Assembly: GCA_016858145.1 (NCBI GenBank)
Contig: JAEHOE010000002.1
Location: forward strand, 1,240,001 to 1,304,000
Source of the DNA: Edaphochlamys debaryana
Taxonomy: Eukaryota > Chlorophyta > Chlorophyceae > Chlamydomonadales
Length of the DNA stretch: 64,000 nt
Reading direction: 5' to 3'
The position numbers and the translations under genes were made by a program. Of this stretch, positions 10,515-20,440 are shown piece by piece (position 1 is the first letter of the stretch; each line of letters starts with the position of its first letter). The notes under the pieces were generated by a model that searched no databases, was not told where the DNA came from, and saw only the letters and a program-made list of their open reading frames with translations.

Positions 10515-11870
10515 CTGGGCGTTGCCGCTGGGCGCTGCCGCTGGGCGTTGCCGCTGGGCGCTGCCGCTGGGCGTTGCCGCTGGGCGCTGCCGCTGGGCGC
10601 TGCCGCTGGGCGCTGCCGCTGGGCGCTGCCGCTGGGCGCTGCCGCTGGGCGCTGCCGCTGGGCGCGGACGCTGGGCGCGGACGCTGGGCGCGGCCGCTGG
10701 GCGCGGACGCTGGGCGCGGACGCTGGGCGCGGCCGCTGGGCGCTGCCGCTGGGCGCTGCCGCTGGGCGCGGCCGCTGGGCGCGGACGCTGGGCGCGGCCG
10801 CTGGGCGCGGCCGCTGGGCGCGGCCGCTGGGCGCGGCCGCTGGGCGCGGCCGCTGGGCGCGGCCGCTGGGCGCGGCCGCTGGGCGCGGCCGCTGGGCGCG
10901 GCCGCTGGGCGCGGCCGCTGGGCGCGGCCGCTGGGCGCGGCCGCTGGGCGCGGCCGCTGGGCGCGGCCGCTGGGCGCTGCCGCTGGGCGCGGCCGCTGGG
11001 CGCTGCCGCTGGGCGCTGACGCTGGGCGCGGCCGCTGGGCGCGGCCGCTGGGTGCGGCCGCTGGGCGCGGCCGCTGGGCGCGGCCGCTGGGCGCGGCCGC
11101 TGGGCGCGGCCGCTGGGCGCGGCCGCTGGGCGCGGCCGCTGGGCGCGGCCGCTGGGCGCTGCCGCTGGGCGCTGACGCTGGGCGCGGCCGCTGGGCGCTG
11201 CCGCTGGGCGCGGCCGCTGGGCGCGGCCGCTGGGCGCTGCCGCTGGGCGCGGCCGCTGGGCGCGGCCGCTGGGCGCTAGGCGCTGGGCGCTAGGCGCTGG
11301 GCGCTGCCGCTGGGCGCTGCCGCTGGGCGCTGCCGCTGGGCGCTGCCGCTGGGCGCTGCCGCTGGGCGCTGCCGCTGGGCGCTGCCGCTGGGCGCTGCCG
11401 CTGGGCGCTGCCGCTGGGCGCTGCCGCTGGGCGCTGCCGCTGGGCGTTGCCGCTGGGCGCTGCCGCTGGGCGCTGCCACTGGGCGCTGCCGCTGGGCGCT
11501 GCCGCTGGGCGCTGCCGCTGGGCGCTGCCGCTGGGCGCTGCCGCTGGGCGCTGCCGCTGGGCGCTGCCGCTGGGCGCTGCCGCTGGGCGCTGCCGCTGGG
11601 CGCTGCCGCTGGGCGCTGCCGCTGGGCGCTGCCGCTGGGCGCTGCCGCTGGGCGCTGCCGCTGGGCGCGGCCGCTGGGCGCTGCCGCTGGGCGTTGCCGC
11701 TGGGCGCTGCCGCTGGGCGCTGCCACTGGGCGCTGCCACTGGGCGCTGCCGCTGGGCGCCGTCGCTGGGCGTTGCCGCTGGGCGTTCCCGCTGGGCGCGG
11801 CCGCTGGGCGCTGGGCGTTGCCGCTGGGCGCGGCCACTGGGCGCGGCTGCTGGGCGCTGCCGCTGCTGGG
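10515..11870. repeat. 13-bp GC-rich minisatellite, about 100 units
   Basis: The unit is GCGCTGCCGCTGG with variants GCGCGGCCGCTGG, GCGCGGACGCTGG and GCGTTGCCGCTGG. Variants are clustered: GCGCTGCC types dominate at both ends and GCGCGGCC types dominate about 10670-11270. Because 13 is not a multiple of 3 and the unit has no stop in any phase, each frame gives a 13-residue protein repeat. Long overlapping open frames (up to about 460 codons) therefore appear on both strands. I treat these as by-products of the repeat rather than genes. The array sits in an insertion inside the kinase pseudogene. Confidence 0.93.
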
Positions 11871-12690
11871 CGCTGCCGCCGGGCGAGGGCGCTGTCACTG
11901 GGCGTTGCCGGTGCGCGCTGAGCGCTGCCGCCGGACGCTGGGCGCTGGATGCTGCCTGGCCGCTGCCGCTGGGAGGCAGGGCTCTGCTGGTGCACCGCCC
12001 CCGACTTGCACGCCGTCCGCGGCCTTCTCCCCTCCCGTGTCGCGATGCCATCCGCTGGGGCGCCGTCTCTCTCCACTTTCTAAATGTTATGTTGCGTCAT
12101 GCCTGCGCGAGGCCGTCGTCGCGCCGCTTGCCACTTCGTAGGCTTCTTTGCCACTTCGCGGCGTTGCTTGTCGCCTCTACGCATGGGACATGCCGTTGCA
12201 TATCCGCGCTCCTGCTATGCCTACGGCTCCTTGCCTCCGCGTATTGTTCTGTTTGTGGTGCGGTGCTTCTCGGGGCTGCCTAAGGTGTCGCGGTCGCGCT
12301 GGTCCGCGGTGCCTCCGATGCCGTGTGCCAGCGCGTTGCAACGTTCTTACGTGCGCGCGTTGCGGCCGTGCTGTACCCGTTGCTCAAGTTGTTGCTTCTT
12401 CGGCCTCGGCCTCGCGATGCCAGCTCGCTCGGCTCATTCGGGTTGGACGACCACCGGCCCAGCGGGTCGTGGTCGGTCGGCGACTTTTGGGGGGCTTCTC
12501 CCTGCCCCATTGTTGAAGCCCATTACCTTCTCGCGCGGCTGGGCCGATCCGTTGCGCGCGGGAGGGCCAGGGGTCGCACACGGTCGCACGCTCATTCACT
12601 CTCGATGTATCTTCCGCTCTAACTTCGCTCCCGCTCCCGAACGCCCTATCGGGGTCGGTTATCGATTCGCATCCGTTGAGCTACGGTGAA
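11871..12690. other. Unassigned insertion DNA
   Basis: After the minisatellite the composition becomes T-richer and less repetitive, with blocks such as CCACTTCG repeated near 12125-12160. It rejoins copy-B-like sequence near 12695 (CATGGGACAGGTTTCATGGCT against the copy B sequence at 37155-37180). No convincing coding exon, LTR or terminal inverted repeat is visible. It is probably the remainder of the element that carried the minisatellite in. Confidence 0.4.
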
Positions 12691-12694
12691 AGCG

Positions 12695-14290
12695 GGCCAT
12701 GGGACAGGTTTCATGGCTGGCAGGTTCACTGAGACAAGCGGGGCGCCCCCATGGGGGCGGAAAAGGGCTGAGCCCCTCACCCATCTGCTATGCGACCCAT
12801 CCACCTCTTCTCAATCGTGTGAGTAGCAAACTATCCCCGCCGGCCCAAGAGGCCTGGTTCAAGCCAATTGGGGTTCAAGCCAAGGTTAGCTAGCAACACA
12901 CTCTGACTGAGTATGCGCGTGGAGGTTGAGCTCCCAGACATGTCGCCGGCATGTTGGAGCGTGGTCGATGCGTTTCCCTGCTCTCAAACACAAGCGATAG
13001 GGATAAGATAGCTCGAGCTTGTGGCATCGCAGGCTAGGCGTGAATCGCAAGTTCATGCGTGACGCAGGCACACCCGATGATAGATGGGCTGGGCCGACAG
13101 ATAAAGAAAGTCAAGCTTGTGGCATCGCAGGCTGGGCGTGACGCACGCCGACACGGGGTAAATGCAACGTGCAACTAGCCGGGTCTGGCCCACCAGCCGG
13201 ATGCGACAGGGAAAAGAAGCAACGAGCAGAGTTGTTCCGCCCAGGAGTACCCCAGTCCGCCGACACGGGGTAAGCCCGGGGGGCTTCGCCGCCCGAAGAG
13301 CCTAACGGCGGCGGCTCAGCCCCAGAAGGGGGAGGAGTGCATGCGGTGGGCCCAGCGTGGGCCTGTGTTGCCAAGGGCCCGTGGCTTGGTGCCGTACACC
13401 ACCCCAATCCCGCCTGCAGTACCTTTGCGCACATGTCTACCGTTCGGTCCTTGGGTGTGCACAGCGTAATGACTCCAGGGAAGGCCAGCTGCCGCTGGTG
13501 GCTTTCGCCAGAGAGCGGTAGGTCTGCAACATGTCACAGCGCCCGCCAGGGCGCGGCATGTCATACGGGCGCAGGGCTGGCATGGCATTCTCGTGTTGCC
13601 CTCCGTAGCCACAGGCATGAGGTAGGGCGTGAGAGGGGGGCCTGTCTACGATGTGGGCTGGCGTGCTTACGTCCAAGGCGCCAGCTGTGAGGCACTGTCA
13701 AGGCCATCGCGGTGTAGTTATTTGTAAGAAGCTGTCGTGAGGCAACTTGAGGCTCCAGCAGGCTCATCACAGCACCTCCTGGCTCCACTTAGCAGACCAC
13801 GACGCGCCATGAGGAGAGCACTGCAATCCACCCCCTTTGTACGGGTCTGCAGCGATTGCAGCCCACGCGCTACGCTACAATCCCCAACCTTTCCACCGTG
13901 CAGTTCCGCACTAGCACGCAGCGCACTCGCCCTCAACACACAGCCCGTCAAACAGACCGTCCACTGATCGCCAGTGCGGGAGCTCCTCCTTGCCTGCGCC
14001 CTCCACGAGCCAGTCGCGAAGGACGCAAACTTGCCTCTCGACAACAGACGGCTAACGTCAGACCAACATGATGTACGTATCCACTGGGCATCCGCCATGG
14101 AAACGCAGGCACCCCTGCGGCACAGCCCTTCCCCACACATACGGTGCGCCCTCACTGGCGGTACAGTCCTACAGGCACTGGAAAGCTCCGCCGACCTCTT
14201 TACACAGCGGGCCAGCCGCTCGCTTCTGACCCCCACCTACCACAGCCTCGCGCTCCCGCAGCTGACGGCCCCGCGGGTGACAAGGCCAGC
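12695..14290. other. Residual copy A intron and unassigned spacer
   Basis: 12695-12760 and 13320-13690 match kinase intron sequence of copy B (37155-37200 and 37995-38280). The intervening bases do not match, and the Gly-loop and linker exons expected there are absent. Short local direct repeats occur at 13017/13115 (GCTTGTGGCATCGCAGGCT) and 13147/13258 (CGCCGACACGGGGTAA). From 13690 to 14290 open frames exist on both strands but carry no recognisable motif; I see no gene there. Confidence 0.5.
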
Positions 14291-14470
14291 TAGTCAGTCA
14301 AAGCCCGCTCCGTCAGTCGCACTCGTACCGGGCCTGCCGCTCCATCCCGCACATGCACGCCCCTTCTCAGGTGAGATCTTCTTTCCGCCTTCCCGCCCCT
14401 GATGCCACGCAGCGCAACCCGACGCCCAGCGTTAGCTGCAAGGAGCATTCCCCCCACCAGCAGGCCTCCG

Positions 14471-14604
14471 GCATTCAGCGCCGGCCCTTCGGCCAAGCAG
14501 CCGCGGCATTCAGCGCCGGCCTTGCGGCCAAGCCTCCGCGGCATCCAGCGCCGGCCCTTCGGCCAAGCCGCCGCGGCATCCAGCGCCGGTCCTGCAGCCA
14601 CGCC
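14471..14604. repeat. 35-bp tandem repeat, about 4 copies
   Basis: Units start at 14471, 14506, 14541 and 14576 (the last partial). Each begins GCATTCAGCGCCGGCC or GCATCCAGCGCCGGCC, includes a short inverted motif GGCCnTTCGGCC, and ends with CCGCG. The array lies just downstream of the stop codon of the minus-strand gene at 14738. Confidence 0.85.
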
Positions 14605-14737
14605 CCCGCCACGGTTGCTGACATCGCAGCTGCCGTACAATCGCCGGCATCGCCGCCGTACAACTGCCGTACAGTCACCAGGATCGCCGCCGCCGTACCA
14701 TCGCTGGCATCGGGGCCGCCGCAGCCCCTGCTCCATC

Positions 14738-16793
14738 CTACCCGCGGTATGGCTTTAACCGCCGGAGGAGCGCCTCCTTGGTTGGGGGCTGGAATGACGT
14801 GGGCGGCTCCTTGAGCCCCTCCGACTCGTACACCTCTGGCAGCCGCAGAATGGATAGCCAGGTCTGCGCGTCCGCGTTCTCCTGCGCCGCCTCCAGGAGA
14901 CCCTCATCCCCGTCAAAGCCCTCCTCATCGCCGCCTGACCTGTCCGCACCGCTGCTGCTGCAGGCATCGCCACTGTCGCCAGCCGGACCACCGTGGCTGG
15001 TTGTGGCGCCTCCCCCGCTGCCGCCGGCCCCGCCATCGCCACCGCGGCCGCTGGCAGCTTCACCCTCGCTGCCGCCGGCCCCGCCAACGCCGCCGCAGCT
15101 GCTGGCAGCGTCATTCCCGCTGCCGCGGGCCCCACCATCGCCACCGCGGCTGCTGGTGGCGCCTCCCCCGCCGCCGCCAGTCCCAGCACCGCCGGCCCCG
15201 CCGCTGCCACCGCGGCTGCTGGCGGCACCTCCCCCGCCGGCTCCGGCGGCACCCACTCCGCTGCCGCCGGCCTCCTCGGTCCGGGGCGTGCGCAGAAGGG
15301 CTCGGATGAAGCCCAGCGTCACAGCCTTGCTGCTGCTGGCCTCTGCCGCAGCGGGTGCGTGCTCGGCCACAGAAGGCATCCGGGCCGACGGCGGGCTGGC
15401 GACGTGGAGAGATCGCGTGGGCTGGCCTGCGTCCTTGCGGCCGGCGTGCACCACGTAGTGCTCGTTCAGATCGCCGTACAGCACGATTACGTCATCTGGG
15501 TCGGAGCGAGGAAGAGGAAACAAGGCGGGAGATGGACGCCTTGTACATGGCTTGCTTGGGATAGGAGCAAGCATTCACTCAACACACGTACGGCAAGGTG
15601 GGCAGACCGATCCGCTTGCAAGCAACTCACTTGTGGGCCAGTCTTGCATCTGGTTGGCCGCCAGGTACTCGAGCAGCGCCTGGCCGTGCACCTTCTTCCG
15701 CACCCCCCGGAGCGTCGTCTTGGCCTCGTACATGCCAACAATTGACGGGCCCAAGCTCCGCAGTGCGTCCTCCACCGTGTCCACCTCGACGGTCAGCTTG
15801 CAACCCCCGGCCAGCTCCGCACCGAACAGCTCCTGGCAATCCTTCCAGGCCCAGTCGGGGACGAAGATGTAGTCCGTCTTCCCGGTGATGGCGACATTGA
15901 TGTCGTCGAAGCGCACCGTAGCATCCAGAAGCTTGCAGGTCTGCACGGGCAGGACGACCACGTCTGCAGGAGCAGCAGCAGCAGCAGGGGGGACAGGGTA
16001 GCGTCCAGGGGGTCGGGCTCTGGTGCGTGTGATCTGAAGGGCAAATGCTTGAAGCCCCGGCCAGCCCGAGCTTCACCAGGCACCCACTCAACACCGCCCC
16101 ACCGCTGGCTACACGCCAGCCCATGCATGCGTGCTCCTGCGAGCTGCGTCCTCTGCTGCAACCATACATGCTGCTAAGCCTCCGGCCTCAAGCGGCTGTC
16201 GTACGCAGCACATGCGCTCGTACTGCTCGTACCTGGGGGGACAATCTTCTGCAGGTGCAGCACCGCTCGCGCAACGCTCTCCTCCGCGTCCTCACGCGCC
16301 TCTCCCCAATCGAAGAGCGGCAGCTGCTCCACGGCGGGCTCACAGTCGCAGCAGCAGGGCGCGCGCTTTGTGAAAAGGTACGTGAACCGCTTTCTCACCG
16401 CCTCTTCAATCTTTGTGAGAGATTCTGAGGGGCAGGTGGATGGCGTGACCGATATGTTGGAAGCTGGCCGCCCCACCAGCTCCTGGCAGAAGGCAGGACG
16501 GGCATACAGATTCGCGGGCAAGGGGTAGGCAGGGTTTCTAGAGCGTGAAGCGTTCATGCGTCTTTCGCCAACCGGGCGGCCAATTGAGAGCTCATGTAGG
16601 GCCGCGGCCGGCAGCTCATCATCAGGGTTTTCAGAGCGCCCTACGCCAATCTATTGGACTGCCGAGAGCTCGCTCACCCGGAAGTCCTCCCTCAGGCCAA
16701 TGCATAGCTGCTGAACCTGAGCAGTGGCCTCCTCCAGCACGGCAGCCGCAATGGCGGACACAAGCCGCTGGTCCACATCAAGGGGCGCAGACC
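14738..16793 (-). CDS. PD-(D/E)XK-nuclease-like protein, 5' end open
   Basis: Four exons join in phase: 16793-16678, 16482-16233, 15963-15631 and 15495-14738 (stop). The central exon pair reads ITGKTDYIFVPDW, then IVGMYEAKTTLRG, GQALLEYLAANQ and, after the splice, VIVLYGDLNEHYVVH. A TDY aspartate, a following E-x-K motif and a helix with a conserved Gln fit the PD-(D/E)XK restriction-endonuclease fold. That core would bind metal and cut or bind nucleic acid, but no activity can be claimed. The first two exons are helical. The last exon has a Gly/Ala/Ser-rich linker (about 150 residues) and a short ordered tail (WLSILRLPEVYES, LLRRLKPYRG). The first listed exon needs one upstream base, so at least one 5' exon is missing; 16990-17250 is a candidate. 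It could be a transposon-derived or effector-like gene. Confidence 0.6.
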
Positions 16794-17694
16794 CTGCATG
16801 GCGGCATGCGTGAACACAGCGATTTGGTTGGGGGTTGGTTGGGGGTTGCGTGGGCCCGCATACATGCGCCATGGTGCATGGCGCAAGCTCAAGCTTGTTG
16901 AGTTTGTGGGAGAAGGGTCGCGGTGTCACGCTTAAGGCTTTCGCTCTTTGAGGCGCTGCCCAAGACTACAGCTTACGGCGCGCGCACGCGGGTTGTCCCT
17001 GCCTGCAAAGAGCTCACCGCCCACCACCCTCGTGATCAAGTCCCGACCCCTGCAGCTCCGGGGTCACGTGGCCCCACCACGGCGCCTGGCGGGGGAGCCC
17101 TGCTAACAACGCTGCTGGCGCTACCAGGGGGGTGGGTTATGATGCCGTTGCGGAATGCGTTTGTAGCTCGCGCCCCTGCACAAAGAACCCGCGCACGGCC
17201 CTGACTTTCTTCGCGCCCCGCCTTTGGGAGCGCGCCCTGCGGGGGGAAGACATGTTGGCGGGCGCCTGAAGCATAGCGCCGTCGCCAAACAGAGAGGCCA
17301 AGACCTAACACAAAGGCACGTACCCGTTGCCGCCGCTAGTCCGCCGGCACCTCCACCTGGGGTGACAGGGGCAGGACATGAACATGCGATCGCGTTCGGG
17401 CCAGGACTGGCGCAGGGCTGTGAGGGCTGGCGCTCGTGCAGGCAAGCATCTCCCCGATCTGGCTGCCACAGCGTTGTTGCAGGGAGCCAGGCAGGTAACG
17501 AATTTAGCAACGAAACGCGCTGGTCCCCAAACAGCGTCTGTCGTTGTGTTCATCCTTTGCTTTTCATGCCCCAAGCCCGCTCACCCGGCGTGGAGCCCAG
17601 CTCGTAACGCTGGCCCCCTGCGTCCTGGCGCGCGCTCTTGTCCTCATCTACGGGGCAAAGGCAGAAAGCAGTCCACTTCCGAGGGGGCCGCTTC
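16794..17694 (-). other. Upstream of nuclease-like gene, possible 5' exons
   Basis: Minus-strand text near 17040-16990 (ITRVVGGELFAGRDNPRARA followed by GTAAGC) has the look of an exon end with a good donor site. Another open stretch near 17270-17150 (SSPRRARSQRRGAKKVRAVR) could be a basic N-terminal exon. Phase and acceptors could not be settled, so these are only candidates for the missing start of the gene at 14738-16793. Confidence 0.3.
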
Positions 17695-17761
17695 AGGGGG
17701 GCTAGCCAAGGGGGGCTAGCCAAGGGGGGCTAGCCAAGGGGGGCTAGCCAAGGGGGGCTAG
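17695..17761. repeat. 14-bp tandem repeat with GCTAGC core
   Basis: The unit GGGGGGCTAGCCAA is repeated about five times without change. Each unit contains the palindrome GGCTAGCC. Confidence 0.92.
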
Positions 17762-17809
17762 TTCACCAACGCCTCGCCGGCCCTACGTCAGTGGTTTGCC
17801 CGGTTATCC

Positions 17810-17885
17810 GCGGGTAACGGGGCCCAACCCGGTTACCGCCGACCCGGTTACCGGGTCAACCCGGTAAAACCAAAGGTGGTTACCC
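17810..17885. repeat. Cluster of short palindromes (ACCCGGTTACCGGGT type)
   Basis: The direct pair ACCCGGTTACCG occurs twice within 40 bp, the second extending into a near-perfect palindrome, and neighbouring GGTTATCC, GGGTAACGGGG and GGTGGTTACC share the GGTTAC core. It lies about 240 bp before a possible transcription start and directly after the GCTAGC array. It may be an element end or a cluster of protein-binding sites. Confidence 0.55.
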
Positions 17886-17959
17886 CCGCCCCGCCATTCG
17901 CCGCGACAGATTGGTTCCAGTTCCGCTCCGTACCTTTCAATTCGCGCGCTGGGCACTAT

Positions 17960-18396
17960 TTGAGCGCGCACAGAGGCGCAGTGCTGCATTTCCGGTCACC
18001 TAGTGCATAGCCCTTCGCCTGCCCGTGCACTCGCGGCTTTGTCGCACCCTGCTGCTTGTTCTACCGCGCCACGGTGCTGCTACACGTCCTGTACTATTGA
18101 AAGAGTTCAAATCGACGACAAGGTGAGGTCGGCGCGGCCTTGTGTGCCTTGGCTGCTGCCCGTCGATCGCCTCGCCTCCGACTGCGCGCTCCCTCCTCTC
18201 TTCCACGCGCGCTCTCATCACCTTATTAGGGTGTAGAGCTTCTACTTGAACTCGTCGCTTCGTTAGCGCTCGAATTTATGTTGTGTGCGCGCGCCCCCGC
18301 CTGGCATGTCGAGGGCACTCATCAAGGCCCCGCCCCGCCCCGCTTTCTCGCCTTCTTTAAACGCGTGTGCCTTGATGCCTTCCGACCCTGCCGCAG
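17960..18396 (+). promoter_or_regulatory. Putative 5' UTR exon and intron of the downstream gene
   Basis: A low-coding stretch ends at about 18122 with CGACGACAAG|GTGAGG, a good donor. The next strong acceptor, CCCTGCCGCAG, ends at 18396 and is followed at once by ATG at 18397. A non-coding first exon with an intron just before the start codon fits volvocine gene structure. I see no clear TATA box. Confidence 0.4.
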
Positions 18397-19110
18397 ATGC
18401 CGCCTGCGCATTCGCTTGCCCAGATCATCGCCCCCCTGCGCCACAACCGCACCCACATCATGTGCATTGGCACCGACTCCTACCCCGCCCACCGCTGGGA
18501 CGAGGACTACGTGCAGGGATACTGGGTTGTCAGCTCCAGGACCCAGTTCGGCTACCCCGGTGGGCGGCGCTCCATGCAGCTGGCCAAGACCTCCAGCAAC
18601 GGCGAGGCCCTCACCCCGGCAGGCAACCTGACCACCTGGACCGTTCACCAGCCCGTGTACGCGGTGTCCGTCATGAAGCTCGAGGATGCTGAGCCCGAGG
18701 TGAGCACAGCTTCAGTTTGCGGAGTGTGTCGTGTCGTTGCCTGGTCTGTGCAGTAGCCACCCGTCTGTCCTTGAGGATATCGCTTAAGCCTTAGGCTGTG
18801 CACGTCTCAGGGGCCCTAGAGGGTGCTGGGTGGGCCCACTTCAGGGGCACTGCACATGACGTGATGACTGATCCTGTGTCTATTGCTCAACCGTGTGCTT
18901 TCCCTGACTCCGCTGTCCATGCCCCTGCCCCTGCCCCTCCTCTCCACCCCAGACGTGGAACCCCGTGGACACCATCTCCATTAGCAACATGCTGGGCGCC
19001 CGCGAGTACAACTACAACATCTTCTGGTCGCTCTCCTTCGAGGACACCAACGAGGAGCTCAAGCGGCTGCTCAACGACCCCAAGCTCTCCGACGAGACCA
19101 TTGCGGCCTC
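18397..19110 (+). CDS. Unrecognised protein, truncated 3' by inserted DNA
   Basis: Exon 1 (18397-18699) starts with ATG directly after an acceptor, is rich in polar and aromatic residues (HIMCIGTDSYPAHRWDEDYV, GYWVVSSRTQFGYPGGRR) and ends at GAG|GTGAGC. Exon 2 (18953 to about 19110) reads TWNPVDTISISNMLGAREYN, YNIFWSLSFEDTNEELKRLL, NDPKLSDET. The second exon then runs into unrelated sequence whose open frame lies on the other strand. There is no signal peptide in the visible start. I recognise no family. It may be the real 5' end of the membrane protein whose next plus-strand exons appear at 20441, separated by an insertion, or an independent broken gene. Confidence 0.5.
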
Positions 19111-20435
19111 ACCCGCCACTTTGTTCAGGAAGCCCATGATCATCTCATTATCATCGGCGTCGCGAAATGAGCCCGTGGTTTGCAGCTGGTCCCAGTGAAA
19201 GTCCAGCCAGCGCAGCCAATACACGGCGTCCTTCTTGTTGTGCGCGAATGTGTCCCGCACAGCCTGGTTCACGCGCCCCCTGCTGAGCATCTTGAAGGCA
19301 AGCTAGGGAATGTTGCTTGTATGTATGTGACGGTTGGGTCCTGCAGCTAGACATGTGAAGTGAGGTGCGCAGAGGCGCAGGCCACGCAAACCGCCCCTCC
19401 TGGAGCTCACGTCGGAAATCGCCAAAACGCCACGCCGCAGCCCCAGACCCCAGACTACAGCTCATAGTCAACTTTTTGCCGCGAGCATCATGCTCGGACG
19501 CCCAGCTAAGCCGCGCCGCTACTACCTGCAGCGAATCACGGGCTCCTTGAACCCCGGCGTGATCCAGGCGCAAGCTCCGGAGGCTGTTTGCGACTTGCGG
19601 GCTCACGCGTTCGGCTCACACGCCCCACCTCACCACTCATTGTCCCCTCTCGTCCCCCCTCCCCTTTCTGTTCTTCCCCGCCTCCTTCCTCCACGCCTAC
19701 TCGGCTGAGCAGACAAACAGGGAGGGGAAAGAGAGGAAGGGAGTGTAAAGGGGGTTGAGTGGGGTGGAAAGGCGGGTGGGTGAGGGTGACGGTTGTCGGT
19801 GAGCTACGTCGGTACCCCCGCATGTTACGCGACGCCTGGCCGGCCCCGGCAGCTCGCCCTCCCCCCGTTTCCATAACGCGTGTGCGTTTCCACCCGCGAG
19901 ATATTGCGTGCCCCTTTGCCCTCGCGGGCCCTCCCGGTTCACAGGCGACGACCTCACTCGGTAAGCCCCACAGGTCGTCTCCTCGCCTGCGTAGTCTGCG
20001 GAACACGCCCTACGCCACACCACAACCAAGCGCTTCGCTTCGTTGATGTTCTTCTACCCCCGCATGTTGCGCTGTTAGGTCGCCGCGGCTGTGCCCTGCG
20101 TAGACCCTGATTGCGCATACCCCATTGCGCAATGCCTTTTGGGGCGCGGGAAGCCAAACCCGTGGGGTCAGGAGCAGTTTGAAGCCAGAAAGGGGCGTCT
20201 CCTGGGGGGGCTTCCGAACTGGCATGTGCGAAGGGTCTTGCCAGCGTGTCAACACGACATGACACAAACTCTCTGCATGATAGGACAGCCTGTGCCCTGA
20301 CGTGGGCTCCGCTGAGCGCAGAGGGCAGAGGGTGAGAAGGGACGGAAAGCTGCCCCCCGCCAGCAAAGCGACGCCGAAGACACCGCGGCACTACGCCCCA
20401 GTGCCTATGCACCTCCCACACACAGACCCTCCCCC
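19105..20435. mobile_element. Probable insertion between plus-strand exons
   Basis: From about 19105 the plus-strand coding signal stops and a minus-strand exon-like frame appears at 19280-19112 (NQAVRDTFAHNKKDAVYWLR, WLDFHWDQLQTTGSFRDADD), with an acceptor before it and a GTGAGG donor after it. Another open minus-strand frame lies near 19600-19480. At 19910-20040 the DNA resembles the duplicated flank at 1890-2000, and 20375-20400 (ACACCGCGGCACTACGCCCC) resembles 9598-9620, so this is dispersed, element-type DNA. Terminal repeats or a target duplication were not found. The encoded domain is not one I can name. Confidence 0.5.
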
Positions 20436-20440
20436 CCCAG

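Larger units (their letters stand above)
1..13690. repeat. Segmental duplication, copy A (decayed)
   Basis: This stretch recurs in direct orientation at about 31166-38280, roughly 31.2 kb away. The same order of landmarks is seen in both: the opening CCCCCCGGCTCAGCTC block, the kinase 3' flank, the kinase C-lobe exons, the hinge exon, the alpha-C exon, and the intron block near 13330-13690 that matches 37995-38280. Copy A differs by many substitutions, by a tandem duplication at 2731-4638, and by two inserted blocks, about 6250-9640 and 9780-12690. It also lacks several kinase exons present in copy B. Copy A begins at the window edge, so its true left border is unknown. I infer that copy B is nearer to the parental gene and copy A is a degenerating duplicate. 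Confidence 0.85.

Noticed and set aside
10124..12076. Very long open frames on both strands (up to about 460 codons) rich in Arg/Trp/Ala or Gln/Arg/Pro/Ser
   Set aside because: They are the six-way translation of a 13-bp repeat with no stop in any phase; no unique sequence or splice signals support a gene.
15001..15458. Plus-strand Pro/Ala-rich frames opposite the nuclease-like gene
   Set aside because: Antisense of the Gly/Ser/Ala linker; the minus strand carries the recognisable domain and good splice sites.
17695..17761. CRISPR array
   Set aside because: The units are contiguous with no spacers and the genome is eukaryotic.
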